Shown piece by piece: positions 1 through 10,689 of a stretch of DNA of 64,000 nt. Within the stretch, counting starts at the first letter, position 1, and every line of letters begins with the position of its first letter. A program made the position numbers and the translations under genes. Under the pieces are notes generated by a model. It did no database searches and was not told where the DNA came from. It saw only the letters and a list, made by a program, of their open reading frames with translations. Source of the DNA: Nitritalea halalkaliphila LW7 (GTDB lineage Bacteria; Bacteroidota; Bacteroidia; Cytophagales; Cyclobacteriaceae); NCBI RefSeq assembly GCF_000265075.1, contig NZ_AJYA01000013.1, positions 28,417 through 92,416 on the forward strand, read 5' to 3'.

Positions 1-241
1 TACATCGGAATGGCTAAGGGCATGACTTTCTCACGAAGCCGATTTTATCCAGTGCACGCCAACCCCGATCACTGAGGGCCATGTTAATGGAGCGTCCCTC
101 TTCGAGGAGTTCTTGCTGGCGGCCGTCAGCGCGCTTTTCATACACGTGTACGTCTAGCCCACGCTTTCTAAAGTAGATGCTGAGTAGGGAGCCGATCAGA
201 CCCGCACCCAGTATGTTTATTGCATTTGATTCTTTCGTCAT
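1..241 (-). CDS. kmo: Kynurenine 3-monooxygenase, N-terminal part (gene runs off the window)
   Basis: FAD-dependent hydroxylase that converts kynurenine to 3-hydroxykynurenine. The N-terminus shows the dinucleotide-binding motif GAGLIGSLLS after a short lead and then the family-typical GRSINMALSDRGWRAL stretch. One base is missing near position 35: the frame that stops at 14 becomes LREKVMPLAIPM in the neighbouring frame, which is the expected continuation of the family and is still open at position 1. The rest of the protein lies outside the window. It is the third gene of a nbaC-kynU-kmo operon, 13 bases after kynU. Assignment is firm for the family; the break looks like a base-call error rather than gene decay. 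Confidence 0.85.
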
Positions 242-254
242 CTTTACTTCCTGT

Positions 255-1552
255 TCAGGTAAACCGCTTCAGCTCTTCTTCGAGAAGCTGGGCGAAGCGG
301 TACACCTCTTCATACTGATTATACATCGGGGTGGGTGCTATCCGAATGACATCGGGATGGCGCCAGTCCCCCACTACACCGCGGGCGTATAAGGCATCGA
401 AAAGTGCCTTGCCCCCCTTTTTCACTTGTAGGCTGAGCTGGCAGCCACGCGCCTCTGGCTCTGCAGGGGTAATGATGCGTACCCACTCCTTCAGGGTGCC
501 GATCTTCCCTAAGCAGAACGCTAAGTAGGCTGTTAATTGTTCACTTTTTTCCCTTAATCTTTTAATTCCTGCCTCCATAAAGAGGTCTAGTGCCGCCTGG
601 TGCGCGTAGAGGGCCAAGACATTGCTATTCGCCAGCTGCCAGCCATCGGCACCGTACATGGGTTGGAAGCCTTTTTCCATCTTAAAGCGCTCGCCTTCAT
701 CGTGTCCCCACCAGCCGCCAAAGCGTGGTAGATCGGGGCGCTCCGCCCAGCGTTCGTGTACATAGATACCCGACACATTTCCAGGGCCAGAGTTGAGGTA
801 TTTATAGCTGCACCAGGTGGCGAAGTCTACACCCCAGGCATGGAGTTCCAGGGGGGCGTTTCCGATGGCATGTGCCAGATCGAAGCCGGCGAGGGCACCC
901 ACCGCATGGGCAGCAGCGGTGATGCGCTGCATATCAAAAAGCTGTCCAGTATAGTACTGAATGCCCGCCATCATGACCAGGCAAGCTCATCCCCCACCTC
1001 TCGGATCTTCGCTTCGATGTCTTCGGTACGCAGGGTCTGCTCCCCTTCTCGAGGCTGCAGTTCCACCAGACAGGCATCCGGGTCGAGGCCATGGTAGCGC
1101 AGCTGCGTCTCCAGGACGTAATAGTCGGAAGGAAAAGCGCCCGCTTCGGTGATGATTTTTACCCTTTTGCCCGAAGGGCGGTAGAAGGAGACCATCAGCA
1201 GGTGCAAATTACTCGTCAGGTTATTCATGGCCACGACTTCGTGTTCCTCTGCCCCGGTGAGCGCGGCTAGGGCGGGCTTGGATAACTGGCGAATGTGGTA
1301 CCAAGCATCTTCGCCATAAAAGTGTCCGTCCACTGCCTTCGTGGCCCAGCTATCCAGGGCGCGCTGCAGGTATTCTGAGGTGCTCTTGGGCTGTAGCCCG
1401 AGTGAATTTCCACAGAAATAAAGGGCGGGCTGCCCATGCACCTGCGGGAAGTAATAGCGCTCACGGAAGCTACGTAGGGGGTCCTGCTTATCCAGCGCTT
1501 GCGCAAAGGCCAGGCCCTCCTGAAATATAAATGCTTTAGGGGTCGTCTCCAT
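255..1552 (-). CDS. kynU: Kynureninase (one frame break)
   Basis: PLP-dependent hydrolase that cleaves 3-hydroxykynurenine (or kynurenine) to 3-hydroxyanthranilate (or anthranilate) and alanine. The protein starts METTPKAF and shows YFCGNSLGLQPKS, GHFYGEDAWYHI, the NNLTSNLHLL substrate region and the PLP lysine in TWCSYKYLNSGPG. A single missing T near 974 splits it: the first frame ends ...GDELAWS and the second resumes ...LVMMAGIQYYTGQ. Joined, it has the usual size, about 430 residues. It lies between nbaC (9 bases upstream) and kmo in one transcription unit, so the operon can take kynurenine as far as 2-amino-3-carboxymuconate semialdehyde, the precursor of quinolinate. Confidence 0.92.
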
Positions 1553-1561
1553 AGGGTTCGA

Positions 1562-3229
<1,668 letters not shown>

Positions 3230-3273
3230 CGCAAAGCAGAGGTGAAGCATGCAGGATTTAACGCACAACGTAC

Positions 3274-3903
3274 ATGTCAAGTCATCATTTTGTAAAGGAA
3301 CAACAGGAGCCGGCACTGCTGCTGCTCGATGTAGCGGGAGTGGATGCCGAGGCTATGGGCGCACTGCTGGAGTGGGCGCCGACGGTTTTAGTGGCGGAGG
3401 CAGTGCTGGAAAAGGTGCTGTCTTGGGGCGTTAAAATCGATGTGGCGCTGGTCTCAGAGGAGTTCGCGGCGCGGGAAACCGAGCTGCTGCGGGCGCACTA
3501 CCCCCTGAAATTTTTACAGTGTACGCCAGAAACAGCCTACGCCACTGCGCTCCACTACCTGAAGGCCTCGAAGCATGAGGCGGTGCACGTTTTCGGGGAT
3601 TTCGGCGCGCTGCGCCAAAGTGTCCTGGAGTTTACCTCTCAGCTAGGGGTGCAGCAACTCCTGTTTCAGGGGGATCAAAAGTTTACGCCTGTACAGAGTG
3701 GTCAGTGGAAAAAGTGGCGTACGCCCGGTCGTATCACGGTTATTCCGGAGACGGAGCTTTACTTGGAATTAACGCGTCCAGCACTCCCTGACATGAAACT
3801 GAAGGCGGAAAAGCCCGTGCAGCTGGTGCTAGATCATGAGGGGAACTATATCTTCACAGCGCTGGAGCAGCGGGTGTTTTGGGTGCAGGAGACTTGGTTT
3901 TAA
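3274..3903 (+). CDS. Putative thiamine pyrophosphokinase-like protein
   Basis: A 209-residue cytosolic protein beginning MSSHHFVKEQQEP. It resembles, from memory, a Cytophagales group annotated as thiamine pyrophosphokinase-like: a Rossmann-type N-terminal half (LLLLDVAG, PTVLVAEAVLEKVLSWGVKIDVALV) with the HVFGDFGALRQ segment near residue 110. The usual nucleotide-handling Asp-rich motif (GDxDS) is not convincing, so the enzyme activity is uncertain. It follows the dipeptidase by 44 bases on the same strand and may be cotranscribed. Confidence 0.45.
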   Translation: MSSHHFVKEQQEPALLLLDVAGVDAEAMGALLEWAPTVLVAEAVLEKVLSWGVKIDVALVSEEFAARETELLRAHYPLKFLQCTPETAYATALHYLKASKHEAVHVFGDFGALRQSVLEFTSQLGVQQLLFQGDQKFTPVQSGQWKKWRTPGRITVIPETELYLELTRPALPDMKLKAEKPVQLVLDHEGNYIFTALEQRVFWVQETWF

Positions 3904-3983
3904 GCCCTTCAGAGCGGCTGTTTAGGTGTTTTTTTTGCGCGGGAGCGCGCCTGTATGAAAAGTCTGAGTGAAAGGAAAGGCAA

Positions 3984-4379
3984 CTAGTAGCGGCAGGCGG
4001 GGCGGTTCAGGAGGTAATGAAAATATACGGTGCCCAGGGCATAGCAGAGCACATCCCAGGGGTCGGCTGTATAGGTGCTCAAAAAGCGTGGCAGCAGGAC
4101 CTCGAAGAGCAGGGAAAAGTAGAGCAGGCCGACGATGAGCTGTGCGGGGGTGAAAATGAAGGCCTCCCGCAATGGATGAATCCAGCGATAGACTTGCAGC
4201 GTGAGGCCGAAAACCACAGGCATGGCAAGAAGGTCATCTCCATAAGCATGGATGTAGGGCAGGTGGATTTCGAGCACGCGTTCGATGTACTGGTTGATCC
4301 AAAACAGCAGTGCCGGAACCCAGAAATAGGGGCTCAGCCACACGTGGAAGGTGTTGATGGCGCTTTTATGTGTGTCCAT
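3984..4379 (-). CDS. Small integral membrane protein
   Basis: A 131-residue protein with about four hydrophobic segments (WLSPYFWVPALLFW, LLAMPVVFGLTLQVY, LIVGLLYFSLLFEVLLP, DVLCYALGTVYFHYLL). The conserved-looking TADPWDVLCYALG stretch before the last helix recalls VanZ-like or other small Bacteroidota membrane proteins. I cannot assign a function. It lies 31 bases downstream of the zinc-ribbon membrane protein on the same strand. Confidence 0.6.
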   Translation of the reverse strand: MDTHKSAINTFHVWLSPYFWVPALLFWINQYIERVLEIHLPYIHAYGDDLLAMPVVFGLTLQVYRWIHPLREAFIFTPAQLIVGLLYFSLLFEVLLPRFLSTYTADPWDVLCYALGTVYFHYLLNRPACRY

Positions 4380-4410
4380 GGCTGTCCTGTTTGGTGGGTA
4401 AAATGTGGGG

Positions 4411-4694
4411 TCAGCCGGGTAGCACGGCGATCAGCCAGGCAATGAAGGTGATGATGCCCATGTAGATCGTGTAGAAGAAATTTCCAACCTGCTTGGCCAG
4501 CTTTACAGCCTCGGAGTCGCTTTCTTTGATGTAAAAAATCCACTGTTCTTCATTACGCTTGGTGTCGGCATCTCGTTTTTCCTGGTAGTCCAAGTCACGT
4601 CCGCCGAGTGGTTTTCCGCAGTGATCGCAGGCGTCACGCATGTCTCCATTCCAGGCGGACCATTCCCCGCAGTGGGGCATTTTTTCTCTCCCAT
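4411..4694 (-). CDS. Zinc-ribbon small membrane protein (one frame break)
   Basis: About 94 residues. The ATG at 4694 opens MGEKKCP and a missing C in the CCCC run near 4678 shifts the frame; rejoined it reads CPHCGEW ... CDHCG, a four-cysteine zinc ribbon at residues 6-30. A charged middle follows, then a C-terminal membrane segment (FFYTIYMGIITFIAWLIAVL). Zinc-ribbon plus one helix suggests a small tail-anchored protein facing the cytoplasm. Function is unknown. Confidence 0.6.
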
Positions 4695-4704
4695 GGTTAC
4701 AAAA

Positions 4705-5624
4705 TTAATGGATTAGGGCAAAAAGCAGGAGATTTTCTCCACTTTCCAGCCAGTACCAGGCAAAAAACAGGTTGAGCGCAGTGGCTGAAAGCCGATTCAT
4801 CCACATGGCATGCGTATAATCGCAGTAGCGCTCGGGGTTTTGCCAGACTTTTCGCATCCAGTAGCCGAAAAACAGCAGGAGAGGACTTAAAAAGACGAAA
4901 AACCCGAGAGTTGCCCAGTTTTGGCCCGTGGCCCAAAAGTACCCCGCAAAGGCCAGACCAGAAAGTAGAAACCAGACTGCGGAGAAGCGGAAGGTGCCTT
5001 TTTTTCCGAGTAGGAGGCTGAGCGTTTGGTCCCCACGGCGCGCATCTTCCTCGTGCTGGTACACCTGTGTCAGCGGATAGGAGCCCATGAGCACAAAGGT
5101 GTCAGCAGCCCGGGGAGTGCATATTCGGGCCGGATGAGCAGTTCCAGCCCACCTGCTCCGAGTCCACTGAGGCTCATGATGAAGGTCAGGTAGCCCTGAA
5201 AGATTCCCGCGACGAGCCAGCTGCCAAAAGGATATTTTTTCAGACGTATGCTGGGGTGGGAATAGGCCATGGAGACCAAGCCGTACAGTAGCATGAGCAG
5301 GGTAAAGGGAAGGCTCACCGCCAGCCCAAGGAGCAGGGCGATGCCGAAAAAGAGCAAAGAAAGTGTATAAAGCCCTTTCGTGACTTTAGGTGGTGTCCGC
5401 AAGCCCCCGATGCTGCCCTCATCCTTATCGAAGTAGGAGTTATAGCCATTACTGGAGGGATATAGGAAGAGATGTAAACTAATGAATACCAGCAGAAAGC
5501 GTGTAGGATCCGGGTCCGGGATAAAAGCGAGCGCAAAAAGAAATACGGGAAGCAGGTAGTACGAAAAGGGGATGCGGAGGTGCTTCCAGTCCGCGGATTT
5601 AAAGGTAAGCGTCATCGATGCCAT
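4705..5624 (-). CDS. UbiA-family prenyltransferase (one frame break)
   Basis: Polytopic membrane prenyltransferase of about 306 residues with eight or more hydrophobic segments. The first Asp-rich motif is NGYNSYFDKDEGSIGG and the second QVYQHEEDARRGDQT, where the prenyl diphosphate and Mg2+ bind. A base is missing near 5098, so the frame ending ...LCSWAPIR continues as ...FVLMGSYPLTQ. I choose the ATG at 5624 (MASMTLTF); an upstream ATG at 5672 leaves only 19 bases to the divergent gene. Its head-to-head position with the type III polyketide synthase suggests that the synthase makes the aromatic acceptor. An ordinary menaquinone (MenA) role is less likely here since no men gene is nearby, but I cannot exclude it. 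Confidence 0.8.
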
Positions 5625-5691
5625 AACTTTTATGTGAGCAGGATGTTTGGTAGGCATAACCAAGTTAGCCAAATAACGCGTAAATTACTGC

Positions 5692-6780
5692 ATGAATAGC
5701 TATATATCGAGCATAGGCTCGGCTAATCCCGGGGCGGATATTCCCCAGCAGCGTATCGCTGATTTTATGGAGCGGGCCCACCAGCTGAAGGGAGATGATG
5801 CGCGTAAGCTGCGCTTCATCTATCGGCAGTCGGGAATTCTTTCGCGCCAGAGTGTGCTGCGAGATTTTCAGGAGTCAGAGCCTGTTCGCTACCAGTTTTT
5901 CCCTCCAAACGAAGCCCTGGAACCCTTTCCTTCTACCGTAGACCGGATGGCGGCCTACCGTCTGCATGCCCCAGACCTAGGGGCGGAAGCCGCGGGCCGA
6001 TGCCTGAAGCAGGCGGAGGTGTCGCCCGAAACCATTACCCACCTGATCGTGGTGAGCTGTACGGGCATGTATGCGCCCGGCTTGGAGGTGGACCTGCAGC
6101 AGCGCCTCGGCCTAGCCCCAGATGTGGAGCGCTACAGCATTCAGTTTATGGGCTGCTATGCGGCTTTTAATGGTTTAAAGCTAGCCGATGCCCTCTGCCA
6201 GACACGGCCCGATGCGCAGGTGCTGCTGGTCTGCGTGGAGCTCTGCACGCTGCACTTCCAGAAAACCTTTACCGAGGATAACTTGCTCGCGAATGCGCTT
6301 TTCGGCGATGGTGCGGCGGCGGCACTCATCGTGCCAAAGTCCCCGAAAAGGCCTTCGCTTCGCCTCCTTCAAAAATACAGCGCCCTCGTAGGAGCTGGAG
6401 AGGAGGACATGGCCTGGGAAATCGGTAATTTCGGTTTTGAAATGAAGTTAACCAAGTACGTACCCGAGCTTCTCTCTGGCGCCATCGACCGCTTTCGGGG
6501 CCGCCTCCAAGCTTCCTACGCCCTGGACCGCATTCCGAATTTCGCCATTCACCCTGGCGGCAAGCAGATTTTAGCCAAGGTGAGTGAGGCCTTCGGTGTG
6601 GATCGCAGCCAGCTCGAACCTTCCTACCAAGTGCTCGCTTCGCATGGCAATATGTCTTCGGCCACGATTCTTTTCGTGCTGGAACGCTGGATGCAGCAGC
6701 AGCCTGATGGCCCGATCTTAGCGATGGGCTTTGGCCCTGGCCTTACCCTAGAAACCTTACTCCTAAACTATGAAGCCTGA
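5692..6780 (+). CDS. Type III polyketide synthase
   Basis: Chalcone/stilbene-synthase-family enzyme of 362 residues that extends an acyl starter with malonyl-CoA. The catalytic triad is complete: Cys155 in QFMGCYAAFNG, His287 in NFAIHPGGKQ and Asn320 in ASHGNMSSATI; the C-terminal GFGPGLTLE loop is also intact. It is the first gene on this strand after the divergent UbiA gene, and the methyltransferase start overlaps its last 11 bases, so the two are translationally coupled. Likely product is a resorcinol- or pyrone-type phenolic; chain length cannot be read from sequence. Confidence 0.92.
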   Translation: MNSYISSIGSANPGADIPQQRIADFMERAHQLKGDDARKLRFIYRQSGILSRQSVLRDFQESEPVRYQFFPPNEALEPFPSTVDRMAAYRLHAPDLGAEAAGRCLKQAEVSPETITHLIVVSCTGMYAPGLEVDLQQRLGLAPDVERYSIQFMGCYAAFNGLKLADALCQTRPDAQVLLVCVELCTLHFQKTFTEDNLLANALFGDGAAAALIVPKSPKRPSLRLLQKYSALVGAGEEDMAWEIGNFGFEMKLTKYVPELLSGAIDRFRGRLQASYALDRIPNFAIHPGGKQILAKVSEAFGVDRSQLEPSYQVLASHGNMSSATILFVLERWMQQQPDGPILAMGFGPGLTLETLLLNYEA

Positions 6781-7483
6781 TTTCCGCACCCGCTCCTACG
6801 AGAAAGAATGGATGGATGACTTCGAAGCCTCCGGCCCCGTGCTGGAGCAGACTCTACGGGAGCTTCGAACCATCAACAGGCTGCTGGGCGGAAATACGGT
6901 CACCACCTCGGGCCTCCGGTACTGGTTGCGCCGGCGCCCTTCGGGCAAAATCCGGGTCCTCGACCTCGGCTGTGGGGGTGGCGATATGCTGCGCGTGATG
7001 TGGAATTGGGCCCGGGCCCAAAAGGTCCTCGATCGCTTCGAGTTCTCTGGAGTAGATGCGAATGCGGCCACGGTGGCGGCGGCTCAGAAAAATCTGGTCG
7101 ACCTCCCCGAGGTGCGCGTCTTCCAAAAAAACGTCTTTGCCCCTGATTTTTTAGCCGAAGGGACAGATGTAGCCACCTGCACGCTTTTCACCCATCACCT
7201 GAACGATGCCGAATTTGTGACCCTGCTGCGGGTCCTGCGCGAGAAAGTGCAGCTGGGTGTTATCATCAACGATCTGCACCGGCATCCCCTGGCTTTTTAT
7301 AGCATTCGCCTGCTCACACGCCTGTTTTCGAAAAGCCCCATGGTACAAAACGATGCTCCCCTTTCGGTTCGAAGGGCTTTTCGTGCAGCAGAGCTACGCG
7401 CACTTTGTCAGGAAGCGGGCTTCGAAAAAGTGGAAATTCGCTGGTTTTGGGCATTCAGGTGGCAAGTTCTTTGCATAAAATAG
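6770..7483 (+). CDS. SAM-dependent methyltransferase coupled to the polyketide synthase
   Basis: 237 residues with a class I methyltransferase motif I (VLDLGCGGGDML, about residues 62-73), the acidic FSGVDAN loop and LFTHHLNDAEF after it. The ATG overlaps the end of the polyketide synthase gene. It probably O- or C-methylates the polyketide product or its prenylated form. A monooxygenase that often accompanies such loci is not present here. The C-terminus WFWAFRWQVLCIK matches this family. Confidence 0.85.
   Translation: MKPDFRTRSYEKEWMDDFEASGPVLEQTLRELRTINRLLGGNTVTTSGLRYWLRRRPSGKIRVLDLGCGGGDMLRVMWNWARAQKVLDRFEFSGVDANAATVAAAQKNLVDLPEVRVFQKNVFAPDFLAEGTDVATCTLFTHHLNDAEFVTLLRVLREKVQLGVIINDLHRHPLAFYSIRLLTRLFSKSPMVQNDAPLSVRRAFRAAELRALCQEAGFEKVEIRWFWAFRWQVLCIK
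7006..7021. repeat. Dispersed TTTGSSC hairpin, copy 2
   Basis: Perfect 16-bp palindrome TTGGGCCCGGGCCCAA inside the methyltransferase gene. Confidence 0.55.
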
Positions 7484-7519
7484 CGGAGAAATGTAATTTT
7501 AAAAAAAATCAAAAATTTT

Positions 7520-8363
7520 ATGGAATTAGACCTATTAACCGAACGCTTACTTGATTTAGCACTTAAGGATGTAGGCCCCGCATTAGTGAAGGCTATTTTG
7601 CTATTCCTGGTAGGGCGTTATGTGATTCAGCTTGCCATCCGTCTGCTAGGAAATGCCTTTACTAAATATGAGATAGATGCTTCTTTAGCTACTTTTTTGA
7701 AGAGTTTGCTGAGTGCGCTGTTATATGTTTTGTTAGGTATCAGTATCGCCACCACCCTAGGCATGCAGATGGCTTCCTTCGTGGCTATCTTGGGTGCGGC
7801 AGGTTTGGCCGTCGGTTTAGCGCTACAGGGCTCCCTCTCGAATTTTGCCGGAGGCGTACTCATCCTGATTTTTAAACCCTTCCGCGTAGGTGATACCATC
7901 GATGCGCAGGGCACGCTCGGTTCTGTGGAAAGCATCGCGATCCTGTACACGAAGATTCGTAATTTTGATAATAAAGTCGTGACGGTGCCGAATGGTGCCC
8001 TGGCGAATAATAAGATCGTGAACCTCTCCGACAAGCTACCCGCCGTGTGGAGATGTCCGTGGGGGTGGCCTATGGCACAGACCTAAAGAAGGCACGTCGC
8101 GTTATTTTAGAGCTATTAGAAAAGGATGAGCGCGTGCATAAAGACCCGGCGCCAGTGGTGCTATTTACTACTTTCGGAGACAGCTCGCTCGACCTATCTG
8201 TCCGCTGCTGGACCGATGCCGCTAACCTTTGGCAGTATACTGGGAGAAAATGGAGGAAATTAAGGAGGCCTTCGAAGCCCATGATATCGAGATTCCATTC
8301 CCGCAGCAGGATGTGCATCATTACTATCCAGAAGGAAAGCCCGGCGATCCGAAAGGAGCTTAA
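7520..8363 (+). CDS. mscS: Small-conductance mechanosensitive channel, MscS family (two frame breaks)
   Basis: About 281 residues when two missing bases are restored, close to E. coli MscS. Three N-terminal membrane helices are followed by the pore-lining TM3 signature GLAVGLALQGSLSNFAGG and KPFRVGD, then the beta domain (VTVPNGALANNKIVN). A missing C near 8042 (CCC that should be CCCC) changes LPAVWRC to LPRRVEMSVGVAYG. A second missing base near 8240 restores YWEKMEEIKEAFEAHDIEIPFPQ, the family-typical C-terminus, ending at 8363. A homomeric osmotic-release valve in the inner membrane. Confidence 0.88.
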
Positions 8364-8383
8364 GGGAAGCGGAGCGCCTGTGT

Positions 8384-8401
8384 TTTGCGCCTGGGCGCAA
8401 A
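8384..8401. repeat. Dispersed TTTGSSC hairpin, copy 3
   Basis: TTTGCGCC, 2-base loop, GGCGCAAA, 20 bases after the mscS stop codon. Confidence 0.7.
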
Positions 8402-8435
8402 GTGATTTTTCGAGGTGCTCCTATCTGGAGTTAAT

Positions 8436-8468
8436 AAAAAAAGGCGAGCATCAGTCTCGCCTTTTTTT
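8436..8468. terminator. Bidirectional terminator between mscS and the Lys/Ala-rich gene
   Basis: GGCGAG, 7-base loop, CTCGCC, with an A run before and a T run after, so it can act on both strands. The convergent gene at 8451-8778 ends inside it. Confidence 0.85.
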
Positions 8469-8778
8469 ACGCTCCGGGGTGCACCCTAGGTTATGCCCCA
8501 GGGAGATATCACTGGGAAATCCTCCGAAATCCCGGCTATCCTCCTCTGTGTCCGTGTCCTTTTCTGCTTTTTCAGCCTCTGCCGCTTCCAGCGCCTTCCA
8601 TTTGGCGGCGTATGCTGCCTGTTTGGCTTTGGCGCGGGCTTCGGGAGAGGTGTTTTTGTTCTTCTGCGTTCCTTTTTTCTCCCACAGACGCTTCTTTTTC
8701 AGCCTGTACAAGCTGATTTTCCAGGTTTTTCTTCGTGTTTGCAGGTTTTTCGTTTGGGGATGAATCGGAGCGTTTCAT
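8451..8778 (-). CDS. Small charged Lys/Ala/Glu-rich protein (one frame break)
   Basis: About 108 residues starting MKRSDSSPNEKPA. One extra A in the AAAAA run near 8702 breaks the frame; removing it joins NQLVQAEK to KRLWEKKGTQKNKN. The middle (ARAKAKQAAYAAKWKALEAAEAEKAEK) is strongly helical and charged, possibly a coiled coil; the tail is FGGFPSDISLGHNL. No family recognised. The start is 1 base after the stop of the COG0523 gene, suggesting cotranscription with it, and the stop lies in the loop of the terminator. Confidence 0.5.
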
Positions 8779-8779
8779 G

Positions 8780-10015
8780 TTAATCGGGTTTTAAACGGGG
8801 GATGGGCCAGTTATCCTCAAATTTTGCGCCAGCTAGAAAATTCGCAAATTCCCGATCGTCCAGCAAGCACGATGTTAACTCCTCTCGGATCATGGCTTCA
8901 TCCATATCCTGCCCGATGAAGACCAGCTCATTTTGGCGGTCCCCCAGCTCTTTGTCCCACTTGTCCTCGATCGCCTCACGGTAGTTGAGGAAGGAAGGTT
9001 GGCGCATGCGTTCCGCAAAGGGCATACTCGCCCACCAGACGCCAGCAGGCTCTGCTTTTAGGGAGCCTCCTGCTTGTGACCAAGAAATGGCTTCATCTTG
9101 ACGTGAAGCGAGGTAGAACAGTCCCTTACTTCGGATAATGGTATCGGGCCACTGCCCGCTCAGATAGTCCCAGAAGCGCGTCGGATGGAAGGGGCGTTTT
9201 GCACGAAAAACAAAGGAACCGATGCCATACGTTTCTGTTTCGGGGCTGTGCTCGTGACGCAGTTCTTCCTGCCAGGCGGCACTTTCACTGGCTGCCTCAA
9301 AATCGAAAAGCCCTGTATTTAGGATGGCAGAGGGGTCTATTTGACTGTTTTGGGTGAGGTAGATGCGTGCTTTAGGGTTCAAGCTGCGAATGATGGCCTG
9401 CAGCTCCTCTGCATCTTCCTGAGAGACGAGGTCGATTTTATTTATTAAAATGACGTCGGCAAACTCCACCTGATCGGTGAGTAAGTTGACGATCGTGCGC
9501 TGGTCTTCAGGATCTTCATTCAGTCCGCTGCTGTGAACGGTGGCAGCGCTTCCAAAATCCTTAGCGAAGTTTAGGGCATCTACCACGGTGACCATGCAGT
9601 CCAGCCGACTGAAGCGACTCAGGTCGATCCCTTTTTCCTCATCCACAAAGCTAAATGTCTGTGCCACGGGCAGGGGTTCTGAGATGCCAGTACTCTCGAT
9701 GAGCAGGTAGTCAAAGCGCCCTTCTTGGGCTAATTTTTCTACCTCCTCCATGAGGTCCTCGCGCAGTGTACAGCAGATACAGCCATTACTCATCTCCACG
9801 AGCTTTTCTTCTGTTCGCGAAAGGGTATTTTCGCGTGCTACGAGCTGCGCATCGATGTTCACTTCACTCATATCATTCACGATAACAGCCACCTTGAGGC
9901 CCTGTTTGTTGTGCAAGACATGATTCAGTAAGGTCGTTTTTCCTGCTCCGAGGAAGCCGCTGAGAACGGTGACGGGAAGTTTTTTTTCGGAATTATTTTT
10001 TATAGATACTGGCAT
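8780..10015 (-). CDS. COG0523-family GTPase, putative zinc metallochaperone
   Basis: G3E-family GTPase of 411 residues. The Walker A motif is GFLGAGKTT (about residues 20-28), the metal-binding [11 protein letters not shown] is near residue 93, Walker B/switch is [11 protein letters not shown] and the guanine-specificity motif is INKID. The C-terminal CobW_C domain runs from about residue 240 to the end. Family members deliver Zn2+ or other metals and are often induced in zinc starvation. Its start overlaps the end of the DUF3299 gene by 23 bases, and a candidate Fur/Zur-type operator lies upstream of that gene, so a zinc-limitation role is likely. Confidence 0.88.
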   Translation of the reverse strand: MPVSIKNNSEKKLPVTVLSGFLGAGKTTLLNHVLHNKQGLKVAVIVNDMSEVNIDAQLVARENTLSRTEEKLVEMSNGCICCTLREDLMEEVEKLAQEGRFDYLLIESTGISEPLPVAQTFSFVDEEKGIDLSRFSRLDCMVTVVDALNFAKDFGSAATVHSSGLNEDPEDQRTIVNLLTDQVEFADVILINKIDLVSQEDAEELQAIIRSLNPKARIYLTQNSQIDPSAILNTGLFDFEAASESAAWQEELRHEHSPETETYGIGSFVFRAKRPFHPTRFWDYLSGQWPDTIIRSKGLFYLASRQDEAISWSQAGGSLKAEPAGVWWASMPFAERMRQPSFLNYREAIEDKWDKELGDRQNELVFIGQDMDEAMIREELTSCLLDDREFANFLAGAKFEDNWPIPRLKPD

Positions 10016-10454
10016 TTTTCAGAATGAAGTTGAGTTCGTCGATGTCGTCTTCATTCAATTGTAGGCGGCCTTTCACAGTTACGATTTCGTCCACTTTAAA
10101 CCTTCTGGATGGTTTTTTTTCCAAGTATCCCACTACGACCGACTCAGGTCCTGCCCCTCCACAAAAAAAGCATTCTGCCATCGGGTATTTTGAGATGACC
10201 ACGATGTTCGCGTCGTTCATCTCCAGTGGAATATAAAAGCCAGTCACTTCCACCTCCTTGCCGGCATACTCCATGAGCTCATCGGGAAACTTGGGGTAGA
10301 GAAAGTACATGTTATACTCCCTATTCAACTTCTCAATGAAGCGGGTCTTTCCGAAAAGCGCCCACATGTCTTCTTTTAGGGCTGTGGCCGATAAAGAGCC
10401 TAGTAGTAAAGCACTAAAGCCGATAAAAAACAGGAAGGGTGTGAATCTTTTCAT
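9993..10454 (-). CDS. DUF3299-like exported protein
   Basis: 153 residues from the ATG at 10454 ([19 protein letters not shown]), which gives a clean signal peptide; the frame is open further upstream to 10529 but that stretch carries leader hairpins. The mature part contains [29 protein letters not shown] and VKGRLQLN, typical of DUF3299, an OB-like periplasmic family often found next to metal-uptake or COG0523 genes. The CFFC motif may bind metal. It overlaps the downstream COG0523 gene by 23 bases. Confidence 0.75.
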   Translation of the reverse strand: MKRFTPFLFFIGFSALLLGSLSATALKEDMWALFGKTRFIEKLNREYNMYFLYPKFPDELMEYAGKEVEVTGFYIPLEMNDANIVVISKYPMAECFFCGGAGPESVVVGYLEKKPSRRFKVDEIVTVKGRLQLNEDDIDELNFILKNASIYKK

Positions 10455-10472
10455 GCTTAGCGAAACAAAATA

Positions 10473-10540
10473 AGACCTCGAAAAGTTCGAGGTCTCACTG
10501 TCAACCACCATCATTCTAATGAAGTACAATTGAATGATGG
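10473..10540 (-). other. Two-hairpin 5' leader of the DUF3299-COG0523 operon
   Basis: Read on the minus strand: first stem CCATCATTC/GAATGATGG (10540-10508, 15-base loop), then a perfect 10-bp stem AGACCTCGAA/TTCGAGGTCT with a 3-base loop (10495-10473) followed by a U-rich run just before the ATG at 10454. The second hairpin has the shape of an intrinsic terminator, so this may be an attenuator or a short separate transcript. Confidence 0.45.
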
Positions 10541-10542
10541 GT

Positions 10543-10550
10543 TAAAGGTA
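10543..10550 (-). promoter_or_regulatory. Candidate -7 box for the DUF3299-COG0523 operon
   Basis: Minus-strand TACCTTTA is one base away from the Bacteroidota TAnnTTTG -7 consensus. A TTG about 23 bases upstream lies inside the palindrome at 10567-10585. Confidence 0.35.
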
Positions 10551-10566
10551 CATAAGTTATTTTGAA

Positions 10567-10585
10567 TATGCAACAATATTGCATA
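10567..10585. promoter_or_regulatory. Candidate metalloregulator (Zur/Fur-family) operator
   Basis: Perfect 7-bp inverted repeat TATGCAA - 5 bases - TTGCATA, 19 bp in all, the size of Fur-family sites. It overlaps the expected -33 region of the COG0523 operon. The Zur assignment is inferred from gene content and not from a matched consensus. Confidence 0.4.
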
Positions 10586-10689
10586 AAATTATGTAGTCTG
10601 GCTATTTATTCATTCGATACGTCGCTTACGCTGCTATTCTAAGCGCCTAATTATGCTGGCAGGCTGGGTAGATTTGTGTACTTTTGTTG

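Noticed and set aside
6730..6742. TTTGGCC-ct-GGCC at the polyketide synthase C-terminus
   Set aside because: Only 4-bp arms and explained by the conserved GFGPG motif; not counted in the hairpin family.
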